Shown here: one piece after another, positions 7,856 to 16,281 of the stretch
Layout: every line of letters starts with the position of its first letter
Position numbering within the stretch: position 1 is the first letter of the stretch
Source: CAZBWP01 sp964630265
Lineage (GTDB): Bacteria; Pseudomonadota; Alphaproteobacteria; Rhodospirillales; Defluviicoccaceae
Length of the DNA stretch: 64,000 bases
Direction: 5' to 3'
Assembly (NCBI GenBank): GCA_964630265.1
Contig: CAZVRW010000010.1
Span: forward strand, 1 to 64,000
Notes under the pieces: model-generated
What the model saw: the letters and a program-made list of their open reading frames with translations, nothing else
Told to the model about the DNA's origin: nothing
Database searches by the model: none
Translations under genes and position numbers: made by a program

Positions 7856-8593
7856 GTGACGCCCGCCTTTGCCATCGATCTGGCGCCGCCGTGGCTGGTC
7901 GCGCGGTTCCGCGAGCCGCAGCGGATGCTGAGCTGGGCCGTGGCACGGCCGGGCCGTCAAGTATGCGACCGGGTGGCTTGGCTGGAAGTGGCCAACGCCG
8001 ACCTGTCCCGCGATGTGGACCCCGCGGCGTTCCTCATGCAGCGCATGGCGGCCCGCGGCCTCGCCGGCGCCATCGGCCTGATGACCTCGACGCCGCTGGC
8101 GACCTATCAGCTCGCCACCGCCATGCGGGACGGCGTGGGGGCGGCGTGCCTGATGACGCTCGGCCTCGGCAACGCCGAGCGAATCGGCCAGCGCCGGTCG
8201 AGCGCGGTCGATGTTGGCGAAGGTGCCCCGGCGATCGGGACGATCAACGCCCTCTGTCACCTCGCCGTCCCCCTCACCGAGCCGGCGATGCTGGAGGCGC
8301 TCTCTATCGCCACGCAGGCGCGGACCGCGGCGATCCTCGATCGCAGATACGCAGCCGCATCCGGCGGCGGCGCGGTGACCGGGACCGGCACCGACTGCCT
8401 GGTCATCGCCTGCCCGGCGACGGGGATTGACCAACCGTTCGCGGGCTTGCATACCTCGATTGGGGAAGCGCTGGGGGCCGCCGTCCTGACGGCGACGGCC
8501 CGGGCCATGGACGACTGGCTCCGCCGCAACCATCGAACCGCGTCGCCCGCTGTCGAGGAGAGCCCGTGCCGCCCGACCGCATCGTCTGCCTGA
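7856..8593 (+). CDS. cbiZ: Adenosylcobinamide amidohydrolase CbiZ
   Basis: Cleaves the aminopropanol (or nucleotide) arm from adenosylcobinamide or pseudocobalamin to give adenosylcobyric acid, allowing salvage and remodelling of corrinoids. Family features seen: PQRMLSWAVARPG near the N-terminus, GTINALCHLAVPLTEPAMLEA in the middle and the Gly/Thr-rich GTGTDCLVIACP segment typical of CbiZ. Length 245 residues is normal. The start is taken as GTG 7856, the only in-frame start just upstream of conserved sequence; no clear ribosome site is visible. Its 3' end overlaps the next gene by 28 bp, indicating coupling. Location in front of the cobalamin riboswitch and transport genes fits the role. 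Confidence 0.88.
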   Translation: MTPAFAIDLAPPWLVARFREPQRMLSWAVARPGRQVCDRVAWLEVANADLSRDVDPAAFLMQRMAARGLAGAIGLMTSTPLATYQLATAMRDGVGAACLMTLGLGNAERIGQRRSSAVDVGEGAPAIGTINALCHLAVPLTEPAMLEALSIATQARTAAILDRRYAAASGGGAVTGTGTDCLVIACPATGIDQPFAGLHTSIGEALGAAVLTATARAMDDWLRRNHRTASPAVEESPCRPTASSA

Positions 8594-9372
8594 CCGAGGA
8601 AACCGTCGAGACGCTCTACCTGCTCGGCGAACAGGACCGCATCGTCGGCGTCACCGGTTACGCCGTTCGGCCGCCGGAGGTGCGGCAGGAGAAGCCGCGG
8701 GTCGGAGCCTTCACGTCGGCCAACGTCGACAAGATCTTGGCGCTCGCGCCGGATCTGGTGCTGACCTTTTCCGATCTCCAGGCGGAAATCGCCGCCGATC
8801 TCATCCGCAGGGGCATCGAGGTGCACGCCTTCAACCAGCGGAGCGTCAATGAGATCCTGGCGATGATCGAGACACTGGGCAGCCTTTGCGGCGCCAGCGA
8901 CCGCGCCTGGGCGCTGATCCGCGACCTGCGCGCCCGGCTCGATCGCGCCCGCTGCGAGGCGGCAAGCCTGCCGCGCCGACCGCGGGTGGTTTTCGAGGAA
9001 TGGGACGACCCGCTGATCTCCGGCATCCGCTGGGTCTCCGAATTGATCGAGATCGCCGGCGGCACCGACGTGCTGGGCGGCGGCGACGGGGCCCCCGCGG
9101 CCCGCGACCGCATCGTCGATGCGGCGACCGTGGTCGACGCCGCGCCCGATATCATCATCGGCTCGTGGTGCGGCAAAAAGTTCGTACCCGACCGGGTGGC
9201 CGCTCGCCCCGGCTTCTCCGGTGTGCCGGCGGTGCAGACGAACGATCTCTATGAGATCAAATCGCCGATCATCCTGCAACCGGGGCCGGCGGCGCTTACC
9301 GACGGGCTGGCGGCCTTGCAGGCGATCATCCACGGCTGGTCGCGGCGCATGGCGGGCGGACCGGCAGCCTGA
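8566..9372 (+). CDS. BtuF-like cobalamin-binding protein without signal peptide
   Basis: A 268-residue class III periplasmic-binding-protein fold (helical-backbone BtuF/FhuD type). It starts directly with PPDRIVCLTEETVETLYLLGE, continues with VGVTGYA and KILALAPDLVLTFSDLQ, and ends in the usual helix. There is no signal sequence or lipobox, so as annotated it would stay in the cytoplasm, unlike the true BtuF-type gene at 12.06 kb. The GTG at 8566 has GAGGAG 8-13 bases upstream, which fixes the start. Overlap with cbiZ suggests the two act together, perhaps presenting corrinoids to CbiZ; that is inference. Signal-less homologues exist next to cobalamin genes in other alphaproteobacteria. Confidence 0.8.
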   Translation: MPPDRIVCLTEETVETLYLLGEQDRIVGVTGYAVRPPEVRQEKPRVGAFTSANVDKILALAPDLVLTFSDLQAEIAADLIRRGIEVHAFNQRSVNEILAMIETLGSLCGASDRAWALIRDLRARLDRARCEAASLPRRPRVVFEEWDDPLISGIRWVSELIEIAGGTDVLGGGDGAPAARDRIVDAATVVDAAPDIIIGSWCGKKFVPDRVAARPGFSGVPAVQTNDLYEIKSPIILQPGPAALTDGLAALQAIIHGWSRRMAGGPAA

Positions 9373-9487
9373 GGCCTTGCGAACCGCGCTGACCCGCCCG
9401 CATCGGTGCCATGCGGCGTTGGTCACACATCTCCTGTGGATATTTGTTGACGGCCGCGGGAATTTTCGAGAAATTGGGCTGTGGTGA

Positions 9488-9668
9488 TGGTTCCCTGACG
9501 GAAGGGGAGCTAACAGGGAACACGGTGCGGCGCCCCGGCGGTGCCAAGTCCGTGGCTGCCCTCGCAACTGTAAGCAGCGAGTCATTGCCCGCATGAGGCC
9601 ACTGGGAAACCGGGAAGGCAGGGCAAGCGACGAAGACCTGCGAGCCAGGAGACCTGCCATCATCAGCG
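9488..9668 (+). promoter_or_regulatory. Cobalamin (adenosylcobalamin) riboswitch
   Basis: Conserved elements in order: GGTTCCCTGACGGAAGGGG, a variable arm, the core GCTGCCCTCGCAACTGTAAGC (about 9557-9578), GAGTCATTGCCCGCATGAGGCCACTGGG, AACCGGGAAGGC and the B12 box AGCCAGGAGACCTGCC (about 9645-9660). This is a complete class I cobalamin riboswitch controlling the receptor and transport genes downstream. Ligand binding in this family lowers expression. Confidence 0.95.
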
Positions 9669-9675
9669 TCGCCCT

Positions 9676-9701
9676 GTTCGTGATCGGGGTGTGTCACGAA
9701 C
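9676..9701 (+). promoter_or_regulatory. Stem-loop just downstream of the cobalamin riboswitch
   Basis: Perfect 8-bp inverted repeat GTTCGTGA / TCACGAAC around a 10-base loop, starting 8 bases after the riboswitch. It is a candidate part of the expression platform. No T tract follows, so it is not a classic intrinsic terminator. The rest of the long leader (9702-9979) shows no gene. Confidence 0.5.
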
Positions 9702-9979
9702 GCGGATCTCCGGAGCGGTGACGCCGTAGGTGAGCGGTTTGCTGTGGGGAGGTCGCGTGGCGACTCAGCTTCGACGAAGGATTTCTTGATCGGCCGGGCC
9801 GCAGTGCGCCCGCGCCGCCGCATGTCCTGATACGAGCCTCGTTCCAGCCAACCGCACGAAACGACGCGACGGAGGTGCTCCGCCGCGATCAAAAGACGTG
9901 TGGGAGGGCCCGGCATCTTGGCGGATCCCCGAGCCCCCCCCCGCGAACGGTGGAACCATTCACACAGACGGAGTCTGCG

Positions 9980-12049
9980 ATGACCAATGTTGACCCGGGG
10001 GTAGAGGCTGTCAATCGTTCGTCCCAGGAGCAGGAGACCGGACCCGGCAATGTCGCTGGCTGGGTCGTGGCAGCGCTCGCCGCGGCCCTGGCGTGGAGCG
10101 CGCCCGCACTCGCCGAGGACGACGCGCCCCCCGACGGGAGCGCGGCACCGATGGTGACGCCTGAAAGCGGGCTGGCTCAAACCACCGTCGTGCCGGAAAC
10201 GGTCGTCACGGCGACCCGCTTTCCCGTGCCGCTCGAGACCATCGGCAGTTCGCTGACGGTGATCACCGGCGAGGAGCTGCAACAAAAACAGACGCGCTTC
10301 GTTGCCGACGCGCTGCGCGACGTGCCCGGCGTCTCGGTCAATCGCTCGGGAACGTTCGGTACGCTGACCCAGGTGAACATTCGCGGCGCCGAGGCCAACC
10401 AGACCCTGGTGCTGATCGACGGCGTGCGGATGAACGATCCGGCGGGCGGCGACGCCTTCGACTTCTCGACACTGCTCGCCGACGACATCGAGCGCATCGA
10501 GGTGCTGCGCGGCCCGCAGGCGACACTCTTCGGCAGCAACACCAGCGGCGGCGTCATCAACATCATCACCAAGAAGGGCGAGGGACCGATCCGCGCGAAC
10601 GCGCGCATCGAAGGCGGCTCGTTCGGCACCTTCGACGGCAACGCCGGCATCAGCGGCGGCAACGAGCACGTCGACGGCGCGGTCTCGGTGAGCGGCCTGC
10701 GCACCGACGGCATCAATATCTCGCGGTTCGGTGACGAGAAGGATGGCTATGAAAACGTCACGGTCATGGGCCGCGGCGGCGTCGAGATCTCCGAGAACCT
10801 GGAGTTCCGGGGCTCCCTGCGCTACCTCCTGGCGAAACTGCAGTTCGACGACTTCGGCCCGATGACGGTGCCGGGAACCAACATCCTCATCCCCACCGAC
10901 GCCGACCAAGAGGCGGAGACAACAAACCTCTCGGGCCGCATTCAAGCCAAGCTGACCCTGTTCGACGGTGCCCTGGAACAAGTCCTCGGCTTCGCCGGCC
11001 TCAAAACCGAGAACGACTCGTTGGCCGACGGGGTCGAGACGTTCTTCTTCGACGCGTGGTCGACGACCGTCGACTACCAAGCCAATCTCTTTCTGGAGAC
11101 GCCGGCGTTCGCCGACGCCACCCATGCCTTCACCTTTCTGGTCGAACAGAACGATGAAAGCGGCGACAACTCGTTCGCGGGAGGACTGCCGACGATCCGC
11201 AATACCGGACTGGTCGGCGAATACCGCGTCGGCCTCTGGGATCGCCTCTTCATCACCGGCGGGGTGCGCCAAGACAACAACAACAGCTTCGACGACTTCA
11301 CCTCGCCGCGGGTAACGGCGGCCTACCTGCACCGGGAGACCGGCACCCGCCTGCACGGCAGTTGGGGCCAGGGCGTGCAGAACCCAACGCTGACCGAGCT
11401 GTTCGGCTTTTTCGGCACCTTCGTCGGCAACCCGGATCTGACGCCGGAGAACTCCACCGGCTGGGACGTGGGCGTCGAGCAGTCGCTGCTGGACGACCGC
11501 TTTTCCGTGGGCGTCACCTACTTCAGGAACCGGATCAAGGACGCGATCTCTTCGGAGTTCGTGCCCGCCCTGGGGGCCAGCCGCCCCATCAACTTGGTCG
11601 GCCGGACCAGCGTACAGGGTGTCGAGGTCGCGGTGGCGGCGACGATCCTCCAGTCGCTGACGTTCGCCGGCACCTATACCTACACCGACAGCAAGGATCC
11701 GCAGGGCCTCGAACTGACGCGGCGGCCCAAGCACTTGGCCAGCGCCAGCCTCAATTACGGTTTTTTTGAAGACGCGGCCGGGCGCAAGCGTGCCAACGTC
11801 AATCTCGATGTTCGCTACACGGGCGACCAGAAGGACACGGTGTTTCTCACCCCGTTCTTCCAGCAGGAGCGCGTGACGCTGGACAGCTACACGTTGGTCA
11901 ACCTGGCCGGCAGCTACGCGGTGCTGCCCGGTGTCGAACTGATCGCGCGCATCGAAAACCTGCTCGACCAGGACTACGAGGAGGCGTTCGGCTTCCGCTC
12001 TCCGGGCATCGGCGCCTACGGCGGCGTCCGCGGCAGCCTGACGTTCTGA
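9980..12049 (+). CDS. btuB: TonB-dependent outer-membrane cobalamin receptor (BtuB-type)
   Basis: A 689-residue outer-membrane gated channel. An N-terminal extension of about 25 polar residues precedes a hydrophobic signal core (GWVVAALAAALAWSAPALA), then the TonB box region PETVVTATR, the plug domain (ITGEELQQKQTRFVADALRDVPGVSV, then VLIDGVRMND and the GPQATLFGSNTSGGVINIITKKG signature) and a 22-stranded barrel ending in an aromatic residue (GSLTF). The ATG at 9980 has GGAG 6-10 bases upstream. A cobalamin riboswitch in the leader and BtuFCD-type genes immediately downstream identify the substrate as cobalamin or a related corrinoid; sequence alone would only say siderophore/B12 receptor. 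Confidence 0.9.
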   Translation: MTNVDPGVEAVNRSSQEQETGPGNVAGWVVAALAAALAWSAPALAEDDAPPDGSAAPMVTPESGLAQTTVVPETVVTATRFPVPLETIGSSLTVITGEELQQKQTRFVADALRDVPGVSVNRSGTFGTLTQVNIRGAEANQTLVLIDGVRMNDPAGGDAFDFSTLLADDIERIEVLRGPQATLFGSNTSGGVINIITKKGEGPIRANARIEGGSFGTFDGNAGISGGNEHVDGAVSVSGLRTDGINISRFGDEKDGYENVTVMGRGGVEISENLEFRGSLRYLLAKLQFDDFGPMTVPGTNILIPTDADQEAETTNLSGRIQAKLTLFDGALEQVLGFAGLKTENDSLADGVETFFFDAWSTTVDYQANLFLETPAFADATHAFTFLVEQNDESGDNSFAGGLPTIRNTGLVGEYRVGLWDRLFITGGVRQDNNNSFDDFTSPRVTAAYLHRETGTRLHGSWGQGVQNPTLTELFGFFGTFVGNPDLTPENSTGWDVGVEQSLLDDRFSVGVTYFRNRIKDAISSEFVPALGASRPINLVGRTSVQGVEVAVAATILQSLTFAGTYTYTDSKDPQGLELTRRPKHLASASLNYGFFEDAAGRKRANVNLDVRYTGDQKDTVFLTPFFQQERVTLDSYTLVNLAGSYAVLPGVELIARIENLLDQDYEEAFGFRSPGIGAYGGVRGSLTF

Positions 12050-12058
12050 CGGCGGACG

Positions 12059-12958
12059 ATGCGGAGACCTGGACAAACGCGTGGTCGCCAGAGGTCGCCG
12101 ACGAGCGGGCGAACGATTGCTGTCGCCGTCCTCGTCGGCGGCTGGCTGGTGCTCGCTGGCGCCCCCGCCGGCGCCAAGCCGGCCCGCATCGTCTCGCTCA
12201 ATCTCTGTACCGACCAGCTGACGCTGGCGCTGGTCGACCGCGGGCGCATCGCCGCGCTCAGCTTTCTCGTCGCCGACCCGGAACTGTCCGCCTCCACCGC
12301 CGCGGCGGCGGACGTGTCCCTGCACCACGGTCGCCCCGAGGAGATCCTGCCGCTGGCGCCAGACCTGATGATCGCCGGACGCAGCGCGGCACGGCCGACC
12401 GTGCGGCTGTTGCAGCGGCTCGGCTACCCGCTCGTCGAGCTCGACATGGCGCGCTCCCTTGCCGACGTACGCGACCGCCTGCGCCAACTCGGCCACCACC
12501 TCGGCGACGACGCTCGGGCGACGGCGCTGATCGAGGCCTTCGACGCTCGGCTCGCGGCAGCCGGCGCGCCGTCGTCCCGGGGGCGGCCGACGGCGCTCTA
12601 TCTGCAACCGAACGGCTACACGGCGGGCCGCGGCACCCTGATCGGGGACATCATCGAGCACGCCGGCTTCGAGAACCTGGGCGCCCGTCTCGGCATCCAG
12701 GGACACGGCCAGGCATCGCTGGAAGCGCTGCTCGCCACCGCGCCGGACGTCATCATCACCGCCGCCGACACGCCACGAACGCCTGCCCTCGCCTACGATA
12801 CGCTGCGGCACCCGGCGATCGCGGCGCTCACGGCGCAGGCCAAGCGGGTGGTCGTGCCGCTGCGCTACTGGATCTGCGGCCTGCCGGAGACGCTGCGGGC
12901 CGTCGAGATCCTCGCCGAGGCGCGGCAGCGATTGGTGGCGACGGAGGCGAGCCGGTGA
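12059..12958 (+). CDS. btuF: ABC transporter periplasmic corrinoid-binding protein (BtuF/FecB-type)
   Basis: A 299-residue exported binding protein: a basic N-terminus, a hydrophobic core (IAVAVLVGGWLVLAGAPAGA) with a cleavage site near residue 39, then the two-lobed helical-backbone fold (ARIVSLNLCTDQLTLALVD at the start, LAPDLMIAGRSAARPTV in lobe one). It delivers substrate to the BtuCD-type complex encoded next. Starts 10 bp after the receptor stop and overlaps the permease gene by 4 bp. The DUF-level family also includes iron-siderophore binders; B12 specificity is inferred from the riboswitch and operon. Differs from the signal-less paralogue at 8.57 kb. Confidence 0.85.
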   Translation: MRRPGQTRGRQRSPTSGRTIAVAVLVGGWLVLAGAPAGAKPARIVSLNLCTDQLTLALVDRGRIAALSFLVADPELSASTAAAADVSLHHGRPEEILPLAPDLMIAGRSAARPTVRLLQRLGYPLVELDMARSLADVRDRLRQLGHHLGDDARATALIEAFDARLAAAGAPSSRGRPTALYLQPNGYTAGRGTLIGDIIEHAGFENLGARLGIQGHGQASLEALLATAPDVIITAADTPRTPALAYDTLRHPAIAALTAQAKRVVVPLRYWICGLPETLRAVEILAEARQRLVATEASR

Positions 12959-13980
12959 CGGCGGAAAGCCTCCGCGCGGCCCCCAGCGCCAGCCGCGCCG
13001 GCGCGCTGCCCATCGGTTTGGCGGGGCTGCTGGCGCTGCTGCTGTTCGCGTCGCTGTTCGTCGGGGACGCGGCGATCCCGTCCGCGACGATCTTCGATGC
13101 CCTGCTCGGCCGCAACCAGACGGTCTTCGAGGTGATCGTCTGGGAACTGCGGGTGCCGCGAACCATCCTGGCCGCGCTGATCGGCGCCAGCCTCGGGCTC
13201 TCCGGCGCGGTGTTGCAGGGCCTGCTGCGCAATCCGCTCGCGTCGCCCGATCTGGTCGGCGTGTCGGCATCGGCGGCGCTCGGCGCCGTGATCGCCTTCT
13301 ACTCCGGACTGGCCGCCGCGTTTCCCCTGGGCCTGCCGCTGGGCGGCATGCTCGGCGCCGCCGCCGCCGTGGCACTGCTGATGCTGCTCGCCGGGCGCAC
13401 CACCGGCACGCTGACACTGATCCTCGCCGGCGTAGCCGTCAGCAGCCTCGCCGGCGCGCTGACCTGGCTCGCCCTCAACCTGTCGGCCAATCCCTATGCC
13501 GCGACGGATATTCTCTTCTGGATGATGGGCTCGCTCGCCGATCGCAGCTTCGATCATGTCGGCGTCGCCGCGGCGCTGATGATTCCGGGCTGGATCCTGA
13601 TGGCTAGCGTCGGCCGCGGCCTCGACGCCCTGTCCCTGGGCGAGGATGCGGCGATCAGCATGGGCGTCGACCTCGCCCGCCTGCGCTGGTTCGCGGTGCT
13701 GGGCACGGCGCTCGCCGTCGGCGCCGCCGTCTCGGTCAGCGGCGTCATCGGCTTCATCGGCCTCGTCGTCCCGCATCTGCTGCGGCCGCTGGTCGGCTAT
13801 GTGCCGAGCCGGCTGTTGCTCAGCAGCGCGCTCGGCGGCGCCGTCCTGCTCACGGCGACCGATATCGCCATCCGGCTGGCGGCGACCGAGGTCGAACTGA
13901 AGCTCGGGGTGGTCACGGCGCTGTTCGGGGCGCCGTTCTTTCTGGTGCTGCTGTTGCGGCTGCGGAGCACGACGATATGA
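12955..13980 (+). CDS. btuC: FecCD-family ABC transporter permease (BtuC-type)
   Basis: 341-residue inner-membrane permease of the FecCD/BtuC family with about ten membrane helices. Recognisable blocks: LRVPRTILAALIGASLGLSGAVLQGLLRNPLASPD near residues 63-100, the segment ITSM-like DILFWMMGSLADRSF, the ATPase-contacting loop LSLGEDAAISMGV and the C-terminal GFIGLVVPHLLRPLVG. It forms the homodimeric channel for the corrinoid importer. Overlaps btuF (ATG/GTGA-type junction) and the ATPase gene by 4 bp each. Confidence 0.93.
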   Translation: MTAESLRAAPSASRAGALPIGLAGLLALLLFASLFVGDAAIPSATIFDALLGRNQTVFEVIVWELRVPRTILAALIGASLGLSGAVLQGLLRNPLASPDLVGVSASAALGAVIAFYSGLAAAFPLGLPLGGMLGAAAAVALLMLLAGRTTGTLTLILAGVAVSSLAGALTWLALNLSANPYAATDILFWMMGSLADRSFDHVGVAAALMIPGWILMASVGRGLDALSLGEDAAISMGVDLARLRWFAVLGTALAVGAAVSVSGVIGFIGLVVPHLLRPLVGYVPSRLLLSSALGGAVLLTATDIAIRLAATEVELKLGVVTALFGAPFFLVLLLRLRSTTI

Positions 13981-14792
13981 GCCTCCTCGCGGCGCAGGAC
14001 CTGACGGTCCGCTTCGGCGCCCGGCGGGTGCTCGACGCCGTATCGATGACCCTGGTCCGTGGCGAGATCGTCGGCCTGATCGGGCCGAATGGCGCCGGCA
14101 AGACGACGCTGCTCCGGGCCTGCGCCGGGCTGATCGCTGAGGCCGCCGGCCGCATTCGGATCGATGGCACGGCGATCGCTTCCTTGGAGCGACAACGCCG
14201 AGCGCGGACCATCGCCTACCTGCCGCAGGAGGCGACGTGTCATTGGCCGCTGGAGGTCGGACGTCTGGTGGCGCTCGGCCGCCTGCCGCATCTGCTGCCC
14301 TGGCAACGCCCGTCGGGCGACGACGCCGCCGCCGTCGCCACGGCGCTGCGCCTCGCCGACGTCGAGGACTTGGTCGGCCGCAACGTGCCGACGTTGTCCG
14401 GCGGCGAACTCGGACGCGTCCTGCTCGCCCGCGCCCTCGCGGTTGAGCCGGCGCTGCTGCTCGCTGACGAACCCGTCGCCGGTCTCGACCCCGAACATCA
14501 ACTGCGGATGATGGCGGTGCTCCGCGACCGCAGCCGCGCCGGCGCCGGCGTCGTCGTCACGCTGCACGACCTCGGGCTCGCGGCACGCTTCTGCGATCGC
14601 CTGGTGCTGCTCAGCGCGGGACGCATCGCCGCCGACGGCGCCCCGGACGCAGTTCTGACGGCGGAGCGGCTCGCCTGCGTCTACGGGATCACGGCACGCA
14701 TCGATCGGGCGGATGGTCAGATGTTCGTCACGCCGTCGGGGCTGATCGACGACGGCGCCGAGCCGCCGCGCCGCACCGGAGCAGCGGCGTGA
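13977..14792 (+). CDS. btuD: ABC transporter ATP-binding protein (BtuD/FecE-type)
   Basis: A 271-residue ATPase of the iron-siderophore/B12 class. Walker A GPNGAGKTT (about 37-45), a Q-loop in AYLPQEAT, the ABC signature LSGGE (about 140-144), Walker B LLLADEP (about 161-167) and the switch His in VTLHDLG are all present. It drives corrinoid import with the preceding permease. The 4-bp overlaps on both sides (ATGA) place it in a tightly coupled operon that continues into exbB. Confidence 0.94.
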   Translation: MSLLAAQDLTVRFGARRVLDAVSMTLVRGEIVGLIGPNGAGKTTLLRACAGLIAEAAGRIRIDGTAIASLERQRRARTIAYLPQEATCHWPLEVGRLVALGRLPHLLPWQRPSGDDAAAVATALRLADVEDLVGRNVPTLSGGELGRVLLARALAVEPALLLADEPVAGLDPEHQLRMMAVLRDRSRAGAGVVVTLHDLGLAARFCDRLVLLSAGRIAADGAPDAVLTAERLACVYGITARIDRADGQMFVTPSGLIDDGAEPPRRTGAAA

Positions 14793-15478
14793 GTGCAATC
14801 TTCGAGCGCCTGAGTTTTGTGACGCAGGGCGGGCCCGTGCTGATGATCCTCGCCGCCCTGTCGGTGGCGATGGTGACGCTGGTGCTGGTCAAGCTCTATC
14901 AGTTTCACGGCAGTGGCCTGTTGTTCGGGCCGAACCGGATCGCCGACGCGCTGGCCGAATGGACCAACAATCGCGGCACCGCCGTGCCGGCTTGGCTGCC
15001 GGCGGTGCGGCATCCGGCGGCGCAGGTGTTGACGGCAGGAATGCGCGAGCTCTCCGGCCCTTCCAGCCGTACCGAGCCGCAACTCCGCGAGGAACTGACG
15101 CGGCTGGCCATGGCGCACTTGGCCGCCCTCTCGCGCTACCTCCGCGGGCTCGAGGTGATCGCGCAGATCGCGCCGCTGCTCGGCCTGCTCGGCACCATCC
15201 TCGGCATGATCAAGGCGTTCCAGGTGCTCGAACACGCGGGCAGCCGCGCTGATCCGGCGCTGCTCGCCGGCGGCATCTGGGAGGCCCTGCTGACCACCGC
15301 GGCCGGTCTCGCCATCGCCATCCCAGCGGGGACGGTCCATCACTGGTTGTCCAGCATGGTCGACGGTGTCGCTCAACAGATCGAGGACTCGACGACCCGG
15401 CTGTTCACGACACCGCTGCCTCCCGTCGGACGGGAGCCCTTGCCACCTCCGGGACGGGAGGACGTCCATGCAGCTTGA
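14789..15478 (+). CDS. exbB: MotA/TolQ/ExbB proton-channel family protein
   Basis: 229-residue inner-membrane component of the TonB energising motor. Three membrane helices are visible: residues about 10-35 (VLMILAALSVAMVTLVLVKLY), then AQIAPLLGLLGTILGMIKAF (about 127-146) and LLTTAAGLAIAIPAGTVHHW (about 170-190), which are the ExbB proton-channel helices with the conserved GLLGT and TTAAGLAIAIP motifs. The GTG start overlaps the ATPase stop (GTGA). Position inside the corrinoid operon implies a dedicated energiser for the receptor. Confidence 0.92.
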   Translation: MSAIFERLSFVTQGGPVLMILAALSVAMVTLVLVKLYQFHGSGLLFGPNRIADALAEWTNNRGTAVPAWLPAVRHPAAQVLTAGMRELSGPSSRTEPQLREELTRLAMAHLAALSRYLRGLEVIAQIAPLLGLLGTILGMIKAFQVLEHAGSRADPALLAGGIWEALLTTAAGLAIAIPAGTVHHWLSSMVDGVAQQIEDSTTRLFTTPLPPVGREPLPPPGREDVHAA

Positions 15479-15860
15479 ACACCGCCAGCGCCGAATCCTG
15501 CACCTGGGACTGACACCGCTGATCGACGTGGTGTTTCTGCTTTTGCTGTTCTTCATGCTCTCGTCGACGTTCCTGACCCTGGAGCAGATCGAGGTTGGCG
15601 CCCGCCCCGGCGGCACGGCGCCGCCGGGGAGCGACGCGGCGGTGGTCATCGACCTGACACCCTCGGGTCTTCGGATCGGCGCCGAAGCGATCCTGCCCGA
15701 ACGGCTGCTGCCGGTCCTGGACGAGCGCGTCGGCGGCGACAGGACGCGGCCGATCTTCGTCCGCCCCGCCGGCGAGGTGCGACTGCAACGACTGATCGAG
15801 GTGTTGGAGACCATCGCCGCCGGCGGCTTCACCGATCTGTCGCTGCAGGACCAGCGCTGA
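15468..15860 (+). CDS. exbD: ExbD/TolR-family biopolymer transport protein (first copy)
   Basis: 131 residues with one N-terminal membrane helix containing the functional Asp in LTPLIDVVFLLLLFFMLSSTF and a periplasmic domain. The preceding LGLTPLIDVVF is the diagnostic ExbD motif. The ATG at 15468 has GGACGGGAGGAC just upstream and overlaps the end of exbB by 11 bp. It is followed 10 bp later by a second, different ExbD, so the motor may contain two ExbD types. Confidence 0.92.
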   Translation: MQLEHRQRRILHLGLTPLIDVVFLLLLFFMLSSTFLTLEQIEVGARPGGTAPPGSDAAVVIDLTPSGLRIGAEAILPERLLPVLDERVGGDRTRPIFVRPAGEVRLQRLIEVLETIAAGGFTDLSLQDQR

Positions 15861-15870
15861 GGGCCGCCGG

Positions 15871-16281
15871 ATGCGCCTGCCGCGACAGCACCGAGCCGGC
15901 CAGGGCGAGGCGAACATCGTCCCGCTGATCAACATCGTCCTGCTGCTGCTCGTTTTCTTTCTGCTGACCGGGACGATCGCGCCGGAGGAGGTCCTGCCGA
16001 TCGTCCCGCCCGAGGCGGCGGCGGGGACGCGGCTCGAGTCGTCGGACCCGACTCTCCTCGTCGCCGCGGATGGCCGGGTGGCGCTGGATGACGCGCCCGT
16101 CGACGTGGCGACCCTGGCGACCCGGCTCGCCGATCTCGCCGCCCGGGGCCGACTGCCGTCACTCACGGTGAAGGCGGACGCGGCGACGCCGGCGAGCCGG
16201 CTGATGCCTTTGCTGCAGACGGCGCGCGCCGCCGGCTTCGACCGCGTGCGTCTGGTCACCGTCGGGAGGTCAGGAGAGTGA
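15871..16281 (+). CDS. ExbD/TolR-family biopolymer transport protein (second copy)
   Basis: 136 residues with the same architecture as the preceding gene: an N-terminal membrane segment (VPLINIVLLLLVFFLLTGTI) and a periplasmic domain. The motif reads PLINIVLLLLVFF, where the Asp that takes part in proton movement in ExbD (PLIDV) is replaced by Asn. If the alignment is right, this copy may be structurally required but not proton-conducting. It overlaps tonB at a GTGA junction. Confidence 0.88.
   Translation: MRLPRQHRAGQGEANIVPLINIVLLLLVFFLLTGTIAPEEVLPIVPPEAAAGTRLESSDPTLLVAADGRVALDDAPVDVATLATRLADLAARGRLPSLTVKADAATPASRLMPLLQTARAAGFDRVRLVTVGRSGE

Noticed and set aside
9765..9959. Small minus-strand frame in the riboswitch leader
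   Set aside because: No ribosome site and composition typical of chance frames in GC-rich DNA.
9326..13417. A 1363-codon open frame on the minus strand opposite the cobalamin genes
   Set aside because: It runs antisense to clearly conserved btuB, btuF and btuC, is Arg/Ala/Gly-rich without any recognisable motif, and crosses the riboswitch. Long antisense frames are expected in DNA of this GC content.
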